From contig AP018536.1 of the NCBI GenBank assembly GCA_003584705.1, positions 310,001-374,000 on the forward strand: a stretch of DNA of 64,000 nt, read 5' to 3'. Each line of letters begins with the position of its first letter. The stretch's first letter is position 1. A program made the position numbers and the translations under genes. Under the pieces are notes generated by a model that saw nothing but the letters and a program-made list of their open reading frames with translations, was not told where the DNA came from and searched no databases. Of the stretch, positions 17,304 through 25,531 are shown one piece after another. Origin of the DNA: Lachnospiraceae bacterium GAM79. Its GTDB lineage: Bacteria > Bacillota > Clostridia > Lachnospirales > Lachnospiraceae.

Positions 17304-17474
17304 ATGAATCAATATATTGGACAGCAATTTGCTGCTTTAAGATACGAAAAAAATATTTTGGTTGTTGAAGAAACTACATCTGCTGGTGGATGCGGCTCCT
17401 TCAACGCGGCTTCTTCATGTCCTGCGTCAGCCTGTCTTTATGACAGTGCGGCGTGGGGCTTTTTTATTGCCTGA
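17304..17474 (+). CDS. Small Ser/Cys-rich open frame leading the array
   Basis: 56 residues. The AT-rich first half encodes MNQYIGQQFAALRYEKNILV; the GC-rich second half encodes Gly, Ser, Ala and three Cys and ends hydrophobic (AWGFFIA). GGGTGCTGCG is a poor ribosome binding site. Its own sequence contains stem-forming segments (GCCTGTC/GACAGTGC, and a run of six T at its end), so it may instead be a structured leader or a terminator. The split in base composition suggests the start of a backbone gene fused to foreign DNA when the cargo arrived. A modified-peptide precursor is a remote alternative; no modifying enzyme is near. Confidence 0.35.
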   Translation: MNQYIGQQFAALRYEKNILVVEETTSAGGCGSFNAASSCPASACLYDSAAWGFFIA

Positions 17475-17489
17475 AAGGAGTATGAGAAC

Positions 17490-18605
17490 ATGAGTCTGAA
17501 ATATACCTGCCCCAGCTGTGGAACCCCCTTGGGTTATGAGGGATTGTGTTGGAAATGTAAGTGCGAGCAAGAACGGCAAGCTGCTCTTGCCTGGACGCCG
17601 GAACAAATCACGAAGAAACAGAAAAACCTGATCCAGAACATCCAGAGGCTGGCTGACATGGAGGACCCAGAGTTCGCCGACTTTTGGCAGCTGCTTGGCT
17701 ACCATGATGCCATCACCTCGGAGATTCAGCGAGTGGCACTGGCCGCAGAGGTGTTCTGGCCCTGTGAGCTCTATTATCACGCTCCCGCCGATGTGCGGGA
17801 TGGTCTGATCCATGCGCTGTTGTCCGCGGAATATTCCAGCGCAGCCTCCAACCTGATGAGTTGCCTTGCTATGCAGGGAGATGACAAGGCAATGGAGACG
17901 CTGCTGGAGCTGGAGCGAAATCCCCGGCCCTGGCGCAAGGGCCTCTATGTGGACCCATCCAGCTATGCGCAGATCGGAGGCTGGACCTTCAACAAGGAGG
18001 GCCAGAAAATCCAACTCAACTTCGACACTTGCTATCCTATGGTCAAAGGAACCACCGATGAGAAATCTCCCGTCCGCATTGGCCGGGCAAGGGAGGACAC
18101 ATGCCCCCACTGTGGCGGGCGCATGGTGGACATGCTGGTATTGGACGGCCGGGATGAGCGGCTCCGGTTCCTGGGACTGGACGGCATCTTGACCGCCACC
18201 TGCTGCCCCAGCTGTGTGGGATTTCTCAAAGGCCCCGCCTTCAACCGGTTCACCCTGGATGGCGGCGTGGAGGTCTTCCCCTCCGAACTCTTTGACGGGG
18301 CGGAGAAGACGGATTGCTATGTCAGTCCCGAGGACTACAAGGCCCTCACGGAAAATCCCTTTGTGCTGGGCGAAGCGCCTGTGCCCCTGTTTTACGGCGC
18401 GGCCTGCCAGGATGTGAACACCATCGGCGGCTTTGCCAACTGGGTGCAGGACGCGGAATATACCACCTGCCCCCACTGCGGCAAACCCATGAAGTATCTG
18501 GCTCAGATCCAGTGGGATACGGTGTTTGATTGTGCGGAGGGCACGCTCTATGTGGAGTTCTGCTCGGACTGCCAGATCGTATCCATGCAGCACCAGCAGA
18601 CCTGA
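17490..18605 (+). CDS. Zinc-ribbon protein with DUF1963 (YwqG)-like end
   Basis: 371 residues. Zinc-binding pairs occur at the start (CPSCGTPLGYEGLCWKCKC), in the middle (TCPHCGGRMVDMLVLDG) and near the end (YTTCPHCGKPMKYLAQIQWD). GGFANWVQDAEYTTC followed by CGKPMKYLAQIQ and GTLYVEFCSDCQ is the pattern of DUF1963/YwqG proteins, a family listed among immunity proteins of polymorphic toxins. Residues ~35-150 are helical and of unknown type. First gene of the array, with AAAGGAGTATGAGAAC before the ATG; the next gene starts 14 bases on. Role as an immunity protein is by family and context. Confidence 0.75.
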   Translation: MSLKYTCPSCGTPLGYEGLCWKCKCEQERQAALAWTPEQITKKQKNLIQNIQRLADMEDPEFADFWQLLGYHDAITSEIQRVALAAEVFWPCELYYHAPADVRDGLIHALLSAEYSSAASNLMSCLAMQGDDKAMETLLELERNPRPWRKGLYVDPSSYAQIGGWTFNKEGQKIQLNFDTCYPMVKGTTDEKSPVRIGRAREDTCPHCGGRMVDMLVLDGRDERLRFLGLDGILTATCCPSCVGFLKGPAFNRFTLDGGVEVFPSELFDGAEKTDCYVSPEDYKALTENPFVLGEAPVPLFYGAACQDVNTIGGFANWVQDAEYTTCPHCGKPMKYLAQIQWDTVFDCAEGTLYVEFCSDCQIVSMQHQQT

Positions 18606-18619
18606 GAGGAGACCTTGCC

Positions 18620-20002
18620 ATGAGTTTACCAAAGCGTGACGGCGTACATGACCGCTACTATCTGATCCACAAGCCGGGCACCTCCCCGGAGGTGCTGGCA
18701 GAGGCGGATCTCTGCATTCAGGATGTACTGAATGGCACCGCCCGTGAAAATCACTCCGCCTACCCGACCGTAGTGCGAAATCACAACGGGACACCGTTTC
18801 TTCCCGATCAACTGCTGGAGCGGTATCTGACCGGTCTGCCGTTGAAGGAATTTCCCTGCGATGTTGCTGTTTCCCTATGCGATGCCATGCGGCGGCTGGT
18901 TGGCTGGGAAGAGATCCGCTATACATTGGAGAAGTACATAGAAAAGCAGGTGCAGGAGCGGTTCTTCCTTGTGGGAGAGCGGGATGATGGCTTTACCGTC
19001 TTCCCGCCCTGTACAGTACTGCCAGAATTGCATCCGGAGGATGTGGATGAAGGTCTGCTGCGCTTTGCCTGCTATGTGGCGATCTGCCATACGGTGTATG
19101 GGCAGAGTTTTGAATCCCTCACCACTGAACACATCCTTGGCCTGATTTCCCAGATTCGTCCTGACATGGTAAAGGAACTGAAAACCAATGGTAGCGGCAA
19201 ATTGCCGCCTAATATCCAAAAGCGGAAAACAAAGCACCTGACCGCCTCGGCTAACGACGCTTTCGCCACCATCCGCATTACCGCCAGGGACTGCGGCGAG
19301 GGGGCCTGTGAGGAGGCTCTCAGCTATCTGATTGAGATTTTGGAGCAGCCGGAGTTCCCCCACAGCTACTCCATCGAGTTTCGCGGACCAGAGAAGATCT
19401 ACCTGCCCATCCCCGGCCTGCCCAAGAAGGGTGTCCATCAGCTTTTTGCCTGTGCGGTGCGGTATCCCCGTCTCCATGTCCGGATGGAGAATTATGCTCG
19501 GCTGGCCATGCAGGAGGACGAGTGGTACAACAACCTCTCTGATGAGTCCTGCGCCATGCCTGGCACCTTTGCCGTGTTTGCCCTGGGACTGGAAGGGCCG
19601 AAGTGGTGGCGGCTGGTGTGCGATTACCTGGATCGCTGTGATGACGAGCACTCCTCTTTGCAAGAAAAGTTTATTCACACCTTTTTTAAGAAGTACGGGT
19701 TTACTGCTCAGTCCCTGCCGGTGCTGGTCCACGGTGTCCAGTCCATGCAGAATCTGAAGCCCGCAAAGGAGTTCCGCACCCTGATCGCCAATGAGGAGAG
19801 CCTGGATGCGCTACTGGAGATCAAGGGGCATCTGGAATATTACCTGTCGGAAGAATCCGGCAGCAACAAAAGGGCGCTGGCCTACCTGTGGCGTGATGTG
19901 CTCTGGGCCATCTGGGGCACAGCCTATGAAAACGGCGGCAGCAAGGTCATCAAGACGGCGCCCAAGGAACTGAAAGAGAAATACCAGCAGGTATTTGCGT
20001 GA
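18620..20002 (+). CDS. Large array protein, tentatively DUF6138-like
   Basis: 460 residues, cytosolic, no membrane segment. The frame is open upstream, but ATG 18620 follows GAGAGGAGACCTTGCC. Recognisable conserved-looking blocks are WWRLVCDYLDRCDDEHSSLQ near residue 329 and SLPVLVHGVQSMQNLKPAKE near 365. These recall DUF6138, but the name is from memory. The rest is mixed helix and strand. No catalytic motif is seen. Its role as an immunity protein rests on position between the DUF1963-like and Imm17 genes. Confidence 0.65.
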   Translation: MSLPKRDGVHDRYYLIHKPGTSPEVLAEADLCIQDVLNGTARENHSAYPTVVRNHNGTPFLPDQLLERYLTGLPLKEFPCDVAVSLCDAMRRLVGWEEIRYTLEKYIEKQVQERFFLVGERDDGFTVFPPCTVLPELHPEDVDEGLLRFACYVAICHTVYGQSFESLTTEHILGLISQIRPDMVKELKTNGSGKLPPNIQKRKTKHLTASANDAFATIRITARDCGEGACEEALSYLIEILEQPEFPHSYSIEFRGPEKIYLPIPGLPKKGVHQLFACAVRYPRLHVRMENYARLAMQEDEWYNNLSDESCAMPGTFAVFALGLEGPKWWRLVCDYLDRCDDEHSSLQEKFIHTFFKKYGFTAQSLPVLVHGVQSMQNLKPAKEFRTLIANEESLDALLEIKGHLEYYLSEESGSNKRALAYLWRDVLWAIWGTAYENGGSKVIKTAPKELKEKYQQVFA

Positions 20003-20014
20003 GGAGGAAGTAGA

Positions 20015-20248
20015 ATGAACAGCGAACAGGTCACAGCATTTTTGCAAGAGCATTGGTATATTGCCTCGGTGCTCATCGGGGCCGTGATTTTAATTGGAGC
20101 GATCCGCAACTGGAACTGGCTCTGCAATCCCACTGGTACGCGAGATGCCCACCGCCACAGCAGAGGATACCGGCGGGTGGTGTTCTTCTTGCTGGGTGTC
20201 CTCCTGATCGTAGTGAGCATCTGGGGATTTGTACTGAAATTGAAATAG
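20015..20248 (+). CDS. Immunity protein 17 (Imm17), two membrane segments
   Basis: 77 residues. Two membrane helices (about residues 14-30 and 55-73) flank a short loop with AIRNWNWLCNPTG and HRHSRGYRRVVFFLLG. The NWNWL motif and topology are those of Imm17, a family defined as immunity to secreted polymorphic toxins. As a membrane protein it may meet a toxin acting at or crossing the membrane. GAGGAGGAAGTAGA precedes the ATG. This is the clearest single immunity family in the array and anchors the interpretation of the locus. Confidence 0.85.
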   Translation: MNSEQVTAFLQEHWYIASVLIGAVILIGAIRNWNWLCNPTGTRDAHRHSRGYRRVVFFLLGVLLIVVSIWGFVLKLK

Positions 20249-20261
20249 GAGGAGAAAGACT

Positions 20262-20804
20262 ATGATGACTGAGAAATATCCCACCTGGCTCACCGGCCAT
20301 GTGAAAGAGTGGGCGGAGAAGCGTTTGCCCACCGTGACACTCTGTTCCACCACCGGCAATGAACTGCTGGAGGTTTGGTATTACGGAGATCTGCTCACGG
20401 TGAAAGGAGAGCCCCAATCCTATATTGTAGATGGCTCTCCGGCTCCCGGACTGGTGGCAGCCCGTGACCCGGAGAGCGGCGAGGAGTTCGTCATCTTTGA
20501 CGGTGGACGGCATGGCTACGACAATATGTTTTGCGATGAACATAATCCATCTGAATTGGAACATCGTCCCCTCAAGCGGTACGAAATCCCTGCCTCCAAA
20601 CTGGTGCTGGAGCTGGGTTACAGTATCGACTATGAAGACGAAAAAGAAGACTTCGACCCGGACGAGGCAGATACTGTGGAACTAATCAACGGTGAGCGTA
20701 TACCTTGGGAGCAGGTCAAGCGGGATGGCATCGACTATATCGCCCTTTACTATGTGAATGAGAAAGGAAAACCCGTCCAGATACTGGACGCGGAATTGGC
20801 ATGA
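20262..20804 (+). CDS. Acidic array protein of unknown family
   Basis: 180 residues, acidic, mainly strands. Features are TVTLCSTTGNELLEVWYYGD near residue 24, EEFVIFDGGRHGYDNMFCDE near 73, and the very acidic DYEDEKEDFDPDEADTVELI near 125. No membrane segment or catalytic motif. Acidity is common in immunity proteins that block basic nuclease toxins, but the target is unknown. It overlaps the next gene by four bases. Confidence 0.6.
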   Translation: MMTEKYPTWLTGHVKEWAEKRLPTVTLCSTTGNELLEVWYYGDLLTVKGEPQSYIVDGSPAPGLVAARDPESGEEFVIFDGGRHGYDNMFCDEHNPSELEHRPLKRYEIPASKLVLELGYSIDYEDEKEDFDPDEADTVELINGERIPWEQVKRDGIDYIALYYVNEKGKPVQILDAELA

Positions 20805-21196
20805 GTATGGTAATTCAATCCTTTGACAATCTGCACGACAACCGAGTCCTGCGCTACTGCGCTGACTTTGAAGCCCATACCCTGCACATGGATACCCAGA
20901 CCGAGGCCGGAGAGAAAGTATCCGTTCGCTTCACCGGCCTGCTGGCCCACTGGTTTGAAAATGTGATTCAGGACAACATCCTCTTTGGTATGGACGAGAT
21001 TACCGTGGATGGGTTTTTCCAGCAGTACAAAGACCTGCTGGGCGGGACTATCTCTTACGGCTTTCCCGCCTGCTGCAGTATCGAGGGACTGCGGAAGCGC
21101 ATGGAACGGGAGCACATCCGGGTATTTGTCATCGACTCATCCCTTGGACTGTGCGGATTTGTACTGGCTCAGGAGGTGGAACTGCAATGTCCATAA
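20801..21196 (+). CDS. Array protein of unknown family (131 aa)
   Basis: 131 residues. SFDNLHDNRVLRYCADFEAH and TLHMDTQTEAGEKVSVRFTG give a beta-sandwich-like start of a kind often seen in small immunity proteins (D-x-x-x-x-x-L-x-L then F-x-G-L-x-x-H-x-F). It is translated from an ATGA overlap with the gene before, and the gene after begins inside its last ten bases, so the three are probably coupled. No named family recognised. Confidence 0.6.
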   Translation: MSMVIQSFDNLHDNRVLRYCADFEAHTLHMDTQTEAGEKVSVRFTGLLAHWFENVIQDNILFGMDEITVDGFFQQYKDLLGGTISYGFPACCSIEGLRKRMEREHIRVFVIDSSLGLCGFVLAQEVELQCP

Positions 21197-21774
21197 CTGC
21201 CTATAAAGTAGAAGCCGTCGGTCATGACCGAACCGGAGAAGACTATGGCTATGTAAATATCATGTACCGCTATGGCAACAAGCAGTCTTGTCCTCGGCCA
21301 GATCAATGTGAAAAGATGGAGGTCATGTGGGCGGATGAGAGCGTCTATGGGCCGCCTGCTCCCGGCAGCAAGGTGGGCGACTTTATAAAGACATGGCTGA
21401 TGGGCTCCTGGGACTGCGGAGTATTCACCCACCGGGAGATTGCCCAGCGGCTCATGGATGCCTTCACCGGTCTGAAGCTCAAGGAACTGGCGTGGTTTGA
21501 GAACCCCAGAGAAAAGACTCTGAAAAATGGTAAACCGCGTGCGCGCCGGGCCAAGTGGCTACCGGAGCGAGAGGTCGATCTGGTGTATCTCTACTCCGAT
21601 TACTATATTGACGCAAGAGAACCTGCTTCTGCCCAAACCGACTTCTTCACCGTCACAAGGATGGACGCCTGGGGCGAGAGCACTTGGTTCATGTGTACCC
21701 CGGAGGCCGCCGAGAAGCTGATCGCCATGAATTACGACAATCTGGCCGTCAAGGAAACCACCATTGTGGGATAG
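21187..21774 (+). CDS. Array protein of unknown family (195 aa)
   Basis: 195 residues. The longer frame from 21151 lies inside the previous gene; ATG 21187 follows CAGGAGGTGGAACTGCA and is chosen. Blocks include GEDYGYVNIMYRYGN, GDFIKTWLMGSWDCGVFTHR and REVDLVYLYSDYYIDAREPA. It is soluble and strand-rich with many aromatic residues. No family is recognised. Confidence 0.6.
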   Translation: MSITAYKVEAVGHDRTGEDYGYVNIMYRYGNKQSCPRPDQCEKMEVMWADESVYGPPAPGSKVGDFIKTWLMGSWDCGVFTHREIAQRLMDAFTGLKLKELAWFENPREKTLKNGKPRARRAKWLPEREVDLVYLYSDYYIDAREPASAQTDFFTVTRMDAWGESTWFMCTPEAAEKLIAMNYDNLAVKETTIVG

Positions 21775-21785
21775 GAGAAAAATGA

Positions 21786-22928
21786 ATGATGACTTTGGAA
21801 CAACTGCCCCCCAAGGGCGTAAAGCGAGAACAGGCCATTTTGGAGCTGGGCAAGGATGAAGCAAACGCCGAACTGCTGTTCCAGCTTGTGAATACAGAAA
21901 AGGGCAAGTACAAAACGGCTGCTCAGAAGGCTTTGGCGCATCTGGAGTATGCCCCTGCTGCCCCATTGTGGGCCAAGTTGGTCAAGGGTAAATGGATGGG
22001 CAGCAATATCATGTCGGATGCCTGTTCCGACTGTGTATCGGAGCAGATCGCCCCAGTTATTCTGAAGACTCTCTCCAAGCTGCTGGACGAGGGGGACACA
22101 AAGCCGCTGGATATAGAACAACTGAACTTCTGTTTCCATTTGATGTTGGGGAAAGCCTCGCCTAAAATGCTGGAGGTCTACCGCTTCCTGGCGGAAAACA
22201 CCCAGCGGATCGCCCAGCTGAAACGCACGCCTGTTTATTCTGATGATGATTGTACCTCCTGGTGGATCACGGACGGGCTTCGCATTTGGGATGCCACACC
22301 CAAGGAAAAAGAGAAAATTCCCGCTGTGGTGCTGACCGCCTCCCTGATCCGCAATCCGGATGAGCGACTGCAAGCATTGGCTGATGAGCTGAATGAACGC
22401 TACGGCGGCAACTGGCTGATGCCGGTCTTTATGAAGGCGATCATCACCCAGCCCAAGGAGCAGGTGTACGAGACCTATTCGCCCCTTCTGGATACGCCGC
22501 AAAAAGGCTATTTGTTCCATGCGCTGGGAATGCTCCATTACCGCTGTTATCCGGAAGGCTGGACCTATGAACGCCTGGGCCCGGATGGAATGATCGCTCT
22601 GATTTTCTGGGGGAATTATAGCTATGGAACCTATGACACAAGGTTTATGATTGAACGCTATGTGGATCTGGATGAGCGGTGGCTCTTTGATTTGGCCAAG
22701 GACCCGGAGGGCCGCAAACCTACGGTGACATGGCAGACCTACAACCGGAGCGGTGTGCTATATGGAAGCTACGACGAAATGTTCATCAGCCTGCTGCCCC
22801 GCAAGGTAGAAAACCCGGAACTGAAGAGCATTCTGCGGGACTACTTCCGTATTCGCAGCGAAAAAGTAAAAGTGGAAGAAAGTATTGCTGTTTACAAAGA
22901 TGCTGCTGAGCGGTTCGGGGATGAATGA
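21786..22928 (+). CDS. Helical-repeat (HEAT-like) array protein
   Basis: 380 residues, mostly paired helices. KREQAILELGKDEANAELLF, NTEKGKYKTAAQKALAHLEY and NPDERLQALADELNERYGGN resemble HEAT-type units. A tryptophan/tyrosine-rich middle (YRCYPEGWTYERLGPDGMIA, then WGNYSYGTYDTRFMIERYVD) is distinctive. HEAT-like proteins occur repeatedly among polymorphic toxin immunity loci. It starts with two ATG codons after GGATAGGAGAAAA. It overlaps the ankyrin gene by four bases. Confidence 0.6.
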   Translation: MMTLEQLPPKGVKREQAILELGKDEANAELLFQLVNTEKGKYKTAAQKALAHLEYAPAAPLWAKLVKGKWMGSNIMSDACSDCVSEQIAPVILKTLSKLLDEGDTKPLDIEQLNFCFHLMLGKASPKMLEVYRFLAENTQRIAQLKRTPVYSDDDCTSWWITDGLRIWDATPKEKEKIPAVVLTASLIRNPDERLQALADELNERYGGNWLMPVFMKAIITQPKEQVYETYSPLLDTPQKGYLFHALGMLHYRCYPEGWTYERLGPDGMIALIFWGNYSYGTYDTRFMIERYVDLDERWLFDLAKDPEGRKPTVTWQTYNRSGVLYGSYDEMFISLLPRKVENPELKSILRDYFRIRSEKVKVEESIAVYKDAAERFGDE

Positions 22929-24034
22929 GTACAAGACGAGAAAGCGGGTGCCTTATGTACCAAATTGCATATATTGGCCGCTGGGAGACCCTCCCGGAAA
23001 CGGCTGCCGCCATCTGTGACCATGACACTCCCAAGTTGGAGGCGTTGCTCCAAGGCGGGCTGGATTTGGGTGCTCCTATCCAGCTCAGCGAATACATCAA
23101 GCTGATGCCATTGGAAATCGCGGTTTTTCGGAACGATGTGCCTATGATTCACTTCCTGCTGGAGCATGGAGCTGATCCCGGTCTGGCAGAGGAACAGCCC
23201 CTGCTGCTCACCGCTGCCCGCTGTTGTGGGCCGGAGGTGGTCACCCTCTTTGCTGGACAGGCCGCAAAACTCAGCCCGAAGCAGAAAGAGCGTGCCTTCC
23301 AGGAAGTACGCTGGGGCAAGCGCCCGGAGAATATCCCGGTGCTGGAGCAAGCCGGGATCACAGTGGACAAGTTTGGCGGCGAGGCATTTCGGGCCGCTGT
23401 GTCTGATGGAGAGGCCAAACTTGCCAAACTCCTGCTGGAAAAAGGTGCAGACATCAATTACCACAAGCCGGACATGGTGTTCCCTTATGCTTCCACCCCT
23501 GTCACCGAGGCCGCCCGCTCCAACGATTTCCCTATGGTGCGCTGGCTCGTGGAACAGGGGGCCGACATCACCATTGCCGACAAATACGGCGACCGGCCTT
23601 ACACCGTGGCGGTGCAGAACAAAAATCAGGAGCTGGCCGACTACTTAAAAGCCCTGGAACCGGAGGACTGGCACAATGAGCAGGAAAAGATCCGGCAGCT
23701 CATGCCCTATAAACTGCCCGCCAAGCTGGTGGAATACTTGAAGACCGGCCCCCTGCGTTTGGAATTCCCGGAGCAGGAGTGGGTGAAATGGGCGGAGCTG
23801 TACGCCTACATGGATGTGCAGGAGATGACCTGGAAACGAAAAAGGCTGCTCTCCCTCATGGCGGCCATGGACAATTACAGCGACTACCTGCTGCTGTGGA
23901 GCCCCAGGGACAAAAAGCTGTGGTATCTGGACATCGAGCACGAGGAGTTCCATCCCCTGGCCAAATGGGAGGAATTTATCGCTGATCCCGGAAAATATCT
24001 CAATGGAATGATCGAGGGCGAGTTTGAGGAATAA
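22925..24034 (+). CDS. Ankyrin-repeat protein with SUKH-like end
   Basis: 369 residues. At least three ankyrin units are visible: MPLEIAVFRNDVPMIHFLLE near 60, FRAAVSDGEAKLAKLLLEKG near 158, and VTEAARSNDFPMVRWLVEQG near 196, each with the LLExGAD-type turn. The last ~100 residues (ELYAYMDVQEMTWKRKRLLS, then KKLWYLDIEHEEFHPLAKWE) look like a SUKH/SMI1-type domain. Ankyrin proteins are a known immunity class, probably binding the toxin directly. A later ATG at 22955 is possible. Start at 22925 overlaps the previous stop. Confidence 0.75.
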   Translation: MSTRRESGCLMYQIAYIGRWETLPETAAAICDHDTPKLEALLQGGLDLGAPIQLSEYIKLMPLEIAVFRNDVPMIHFLLEHGADPGLAEEQPLLLTAARCCGPEVVTLFAGQAAKLSPKQKERAFQEVRWGKRPENIPVLEQAGITVDKFGGEAFRAAVSDGEAKLAKLLLEKGADINYHKPDMVFPYASTPVTEAARSNDFPMVRWLVEQGADITIADKYGDRPYTVAVQNKNQELADYLKALEPEDWHNEQEKIRQLMPYKLPAKLVEYLKTGPLRLEFPEQEWVKWAELYAYMDVQEMTWKRKRLLSLMAAMDNYSDYLLLWSPRDKKLWYLDIEHEEFHPLAKWEEFIADPGKYLNGMIEGEFEE

Positions 24035-24045
24035 GGAGCAAACCG

Positions 24046-24666
24046 ATGACATCAATAGATTTTTTGAACAAAGTACATAAAATCCTGGATTCGCAGGAAT
24101 ACAACCTCTCTTACTCTCCGGCCAAGTCCAAGAACTTCATGCTGTACTGCAATGGCAACTTCATCGGTGGCCTGTTCGATGAGGCGCTGTGCTTCGTCTA
24201 CGCCGACAGTGTGAGTGAACTGCTGGGGCAGCCGGAACCCGTCTACCGCGGCTACTCCAGCACCGCCCAGCACAGGATGCTGGTGATCCCGGAGGAACAT
24301 TGGGCGAAGGCGCTGAAATTGCTTTATACCGAGAAATTTGACTGGAGCCGGTTGGTGTACGACATCACCTACACCAGCATTGGCGCAGCAGTGGTGGAGG
24401 ACTTCTACGACGAGAATGTGGTATTCCTGCGCTTCTGCTTTGAAAAGGAGCTGCTGAAAAAGAACCCTCTGGACCGGTATGACCGTATCCTGCGGATGGT
24501 CTATCTCAATCAGGACTTGACAAATACCGGTAAGAATTTGTTTCCTGAGTTGCTGGACAAGTTCCTTGCTTTTTATGATCGGAAAGGAAAGACCAGTCTG
24601 GAAACCATGCTGAAACGGTGGTACACCCAGCTTGAAAAGGAATACCGCAATCATATAGAGGGATGA
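24046..24666 (+). CDS. Array protein with TfoX-N-like first half
   Basis: 206 residues. FMLYCNGNFIGGLFDEALCF then VYRGYSSTAQHRMLVIPEEH has the F-x-L-Y-x-x-G-x-x-I-G-G-x-x-D-x-x-L pattern of the TfoX N-terminal domain, seen also in the backbone gene at 10036. The second half (DITYTSIGAAVVEDFYDENV, KNPLDRYDRILRMVYLNQDL) is helical and unrecognised. ATAAGGAGCAAACCG lies before the ATG. If correct, this domain has been taken up as an immunity module; the assignment is tentative. Confidence 0.55.
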   Translation: MTSIDFLNKVHKILDSQEYNLSYSPAKSKNFMLYCNGNFIGGLFDEALCFVYADSVSELLGQPEPVYRGYSSTAQHRMLVIPEEHWAKALKLLYTEKFDWSRLVYDITYTSIGAAVVEDFYDENVVFLRFCFEKELLKKNPLDRYDRILRMVYLNQDLTNTGKNLFPELLDKFLAFYDRKGKTSLETMLKRWYTQLEKEYRNHIEG

Positions 24667-24678
24667 GGAGAATGATCT

Positions 24679-25518
24679 ATGTTTGAAGAATTTTATGAGA
24701 TGTACGAGCCCGAGGAGCAGGAAGTGGTCGCTCTGATCAATCGCTGCATCGGGGGCGGATATAACAACAAGGGTGGCTTTTGGCAAATGACCGTTGTGAC
24801 GCTGGGCATGGTGTTCTGTGACACCGGCAAAGTTACCACCAAAGAGGAGCGGCTGGAGTGGCCAGTCACAGACGAGGAACGAAACAGCGATAAGGGCTGG
24901 GAACGCTTTCAAAACGAGCAGATCTGCCGCCTGAAGATCCGCCGGATGAAAGAAGAATGGGCAAAGGATTTGGTGGCGTGGCCCTGGTGTATCTCCCAGG
25001 TGGTCAAGGCCCATGAGGACTGCCCGGAACTTCAGACCGTTCTGGACGAGTACCACAAGCCGGTGGTGCTCCAGGACCAGGTGCTGGGAGAACTGACACT
25101 GGACAAGGACCATGATGTCTTTGAGGGTGAGATCCAGTGGCGCGGAAAGGATGTGCTTCTTTCCCTTGAGGTCAATGCCGAGAGCAAGCCCTCCTGGACC
25201 CGCGCCCGCAGTGCCGCCAAGAAGCTGCTGGCCGACTGTGAAACCTGGGACAAGGCCATGCGAGAGCTTGCAGCCAAGAACCTGACCGGGCTGGCCAACA
25301 ACTGGCTCTCTCAGGATGAGGAAAATCCCCGTGATCCGGAAACAGACCCCATTACGGAGGAAGAACTTGCCCGGCGAATCAGCATGACCAGCCTGTCCGT
25401 CACCTCCGGCGGCAGCTTCACCGCTTGGTTTGACTGCGACGAGATGTTCACCGACCATGCAGTGACAGTCTACGGCTCCTTGAAAAAGGGCCTCAAAACT
25501 GCCAACATTGAGGGGTAA
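24679..25518 (+). CDS. DUF2262 protein
   Basis: 279 residues. From about residue 130, LGELTLDKDHDVFEGEIQWR, then LLADCETWDKAMRELAAKNL, ITEEELARRISMTSLSVTSG and GSFTAWFDCDEMFTDHAVTV are the DUF2262 signature. This family is common in polymorphic toxin immunity clusters. The first 130 residues are charged and helical. GGATGAGGAGAATGATCT precedes the ATG. Function as an antitoxin is by family and context only. Confidence 0.82.
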   Translation: MFEEFYEMYEPEEQEVVALINRCIGGGYNNKGGFWQMTVVTLGMVFCDTGKVTTKEERLEWPVTDEERNSDKGWERFQNEQICRLKIRRMKEEWAKDLVAWPWCISQVVKAHEDCPELQTVLDEYHKPVVLQDQVLGELTLDKDHDVFEGEIQWRGKDVLLSLEVNAESKPSWTRARSAAKKLLADCETWDKAMRELAAKNLTGLANNWLSQDEENPRDPETDPITEEELARRISMTSLSVTSGGSFTAWFDCDEMFTDHAVTVYGSLKKGLKTANIEG

Positions 25519-25531
25519 GGAGGATAATATT

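Larger units (their letters stand above)
17036..17489 (+). other. Junction between ICE backbone and immunity cargo
   Basis: 454 bases without a large gene. An inverted repeat at 17043-17075, AT-rich DNA to ~17370, a promoter at 17239-17267 and a small open frame (17304-17474) are listed separately. Base composition changes from AT-rich to GC-rich at about 17375-17400, inside the small open frame, and this marks the probable left edge of the cargo. No direct repeat or transposase is visible at the edge. Confidence 0.6.

Noticed and set aside
17427..18926. 499-codon open frame on the minus strand, antisense to the first two array genes
   Set aside because: Long antisense frames arise from the GC-rich codon usage of the array. 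Its product is low in complexity, it has no ribosome binding site, and the plus-strand genes have recognisable domains and coupled starts.
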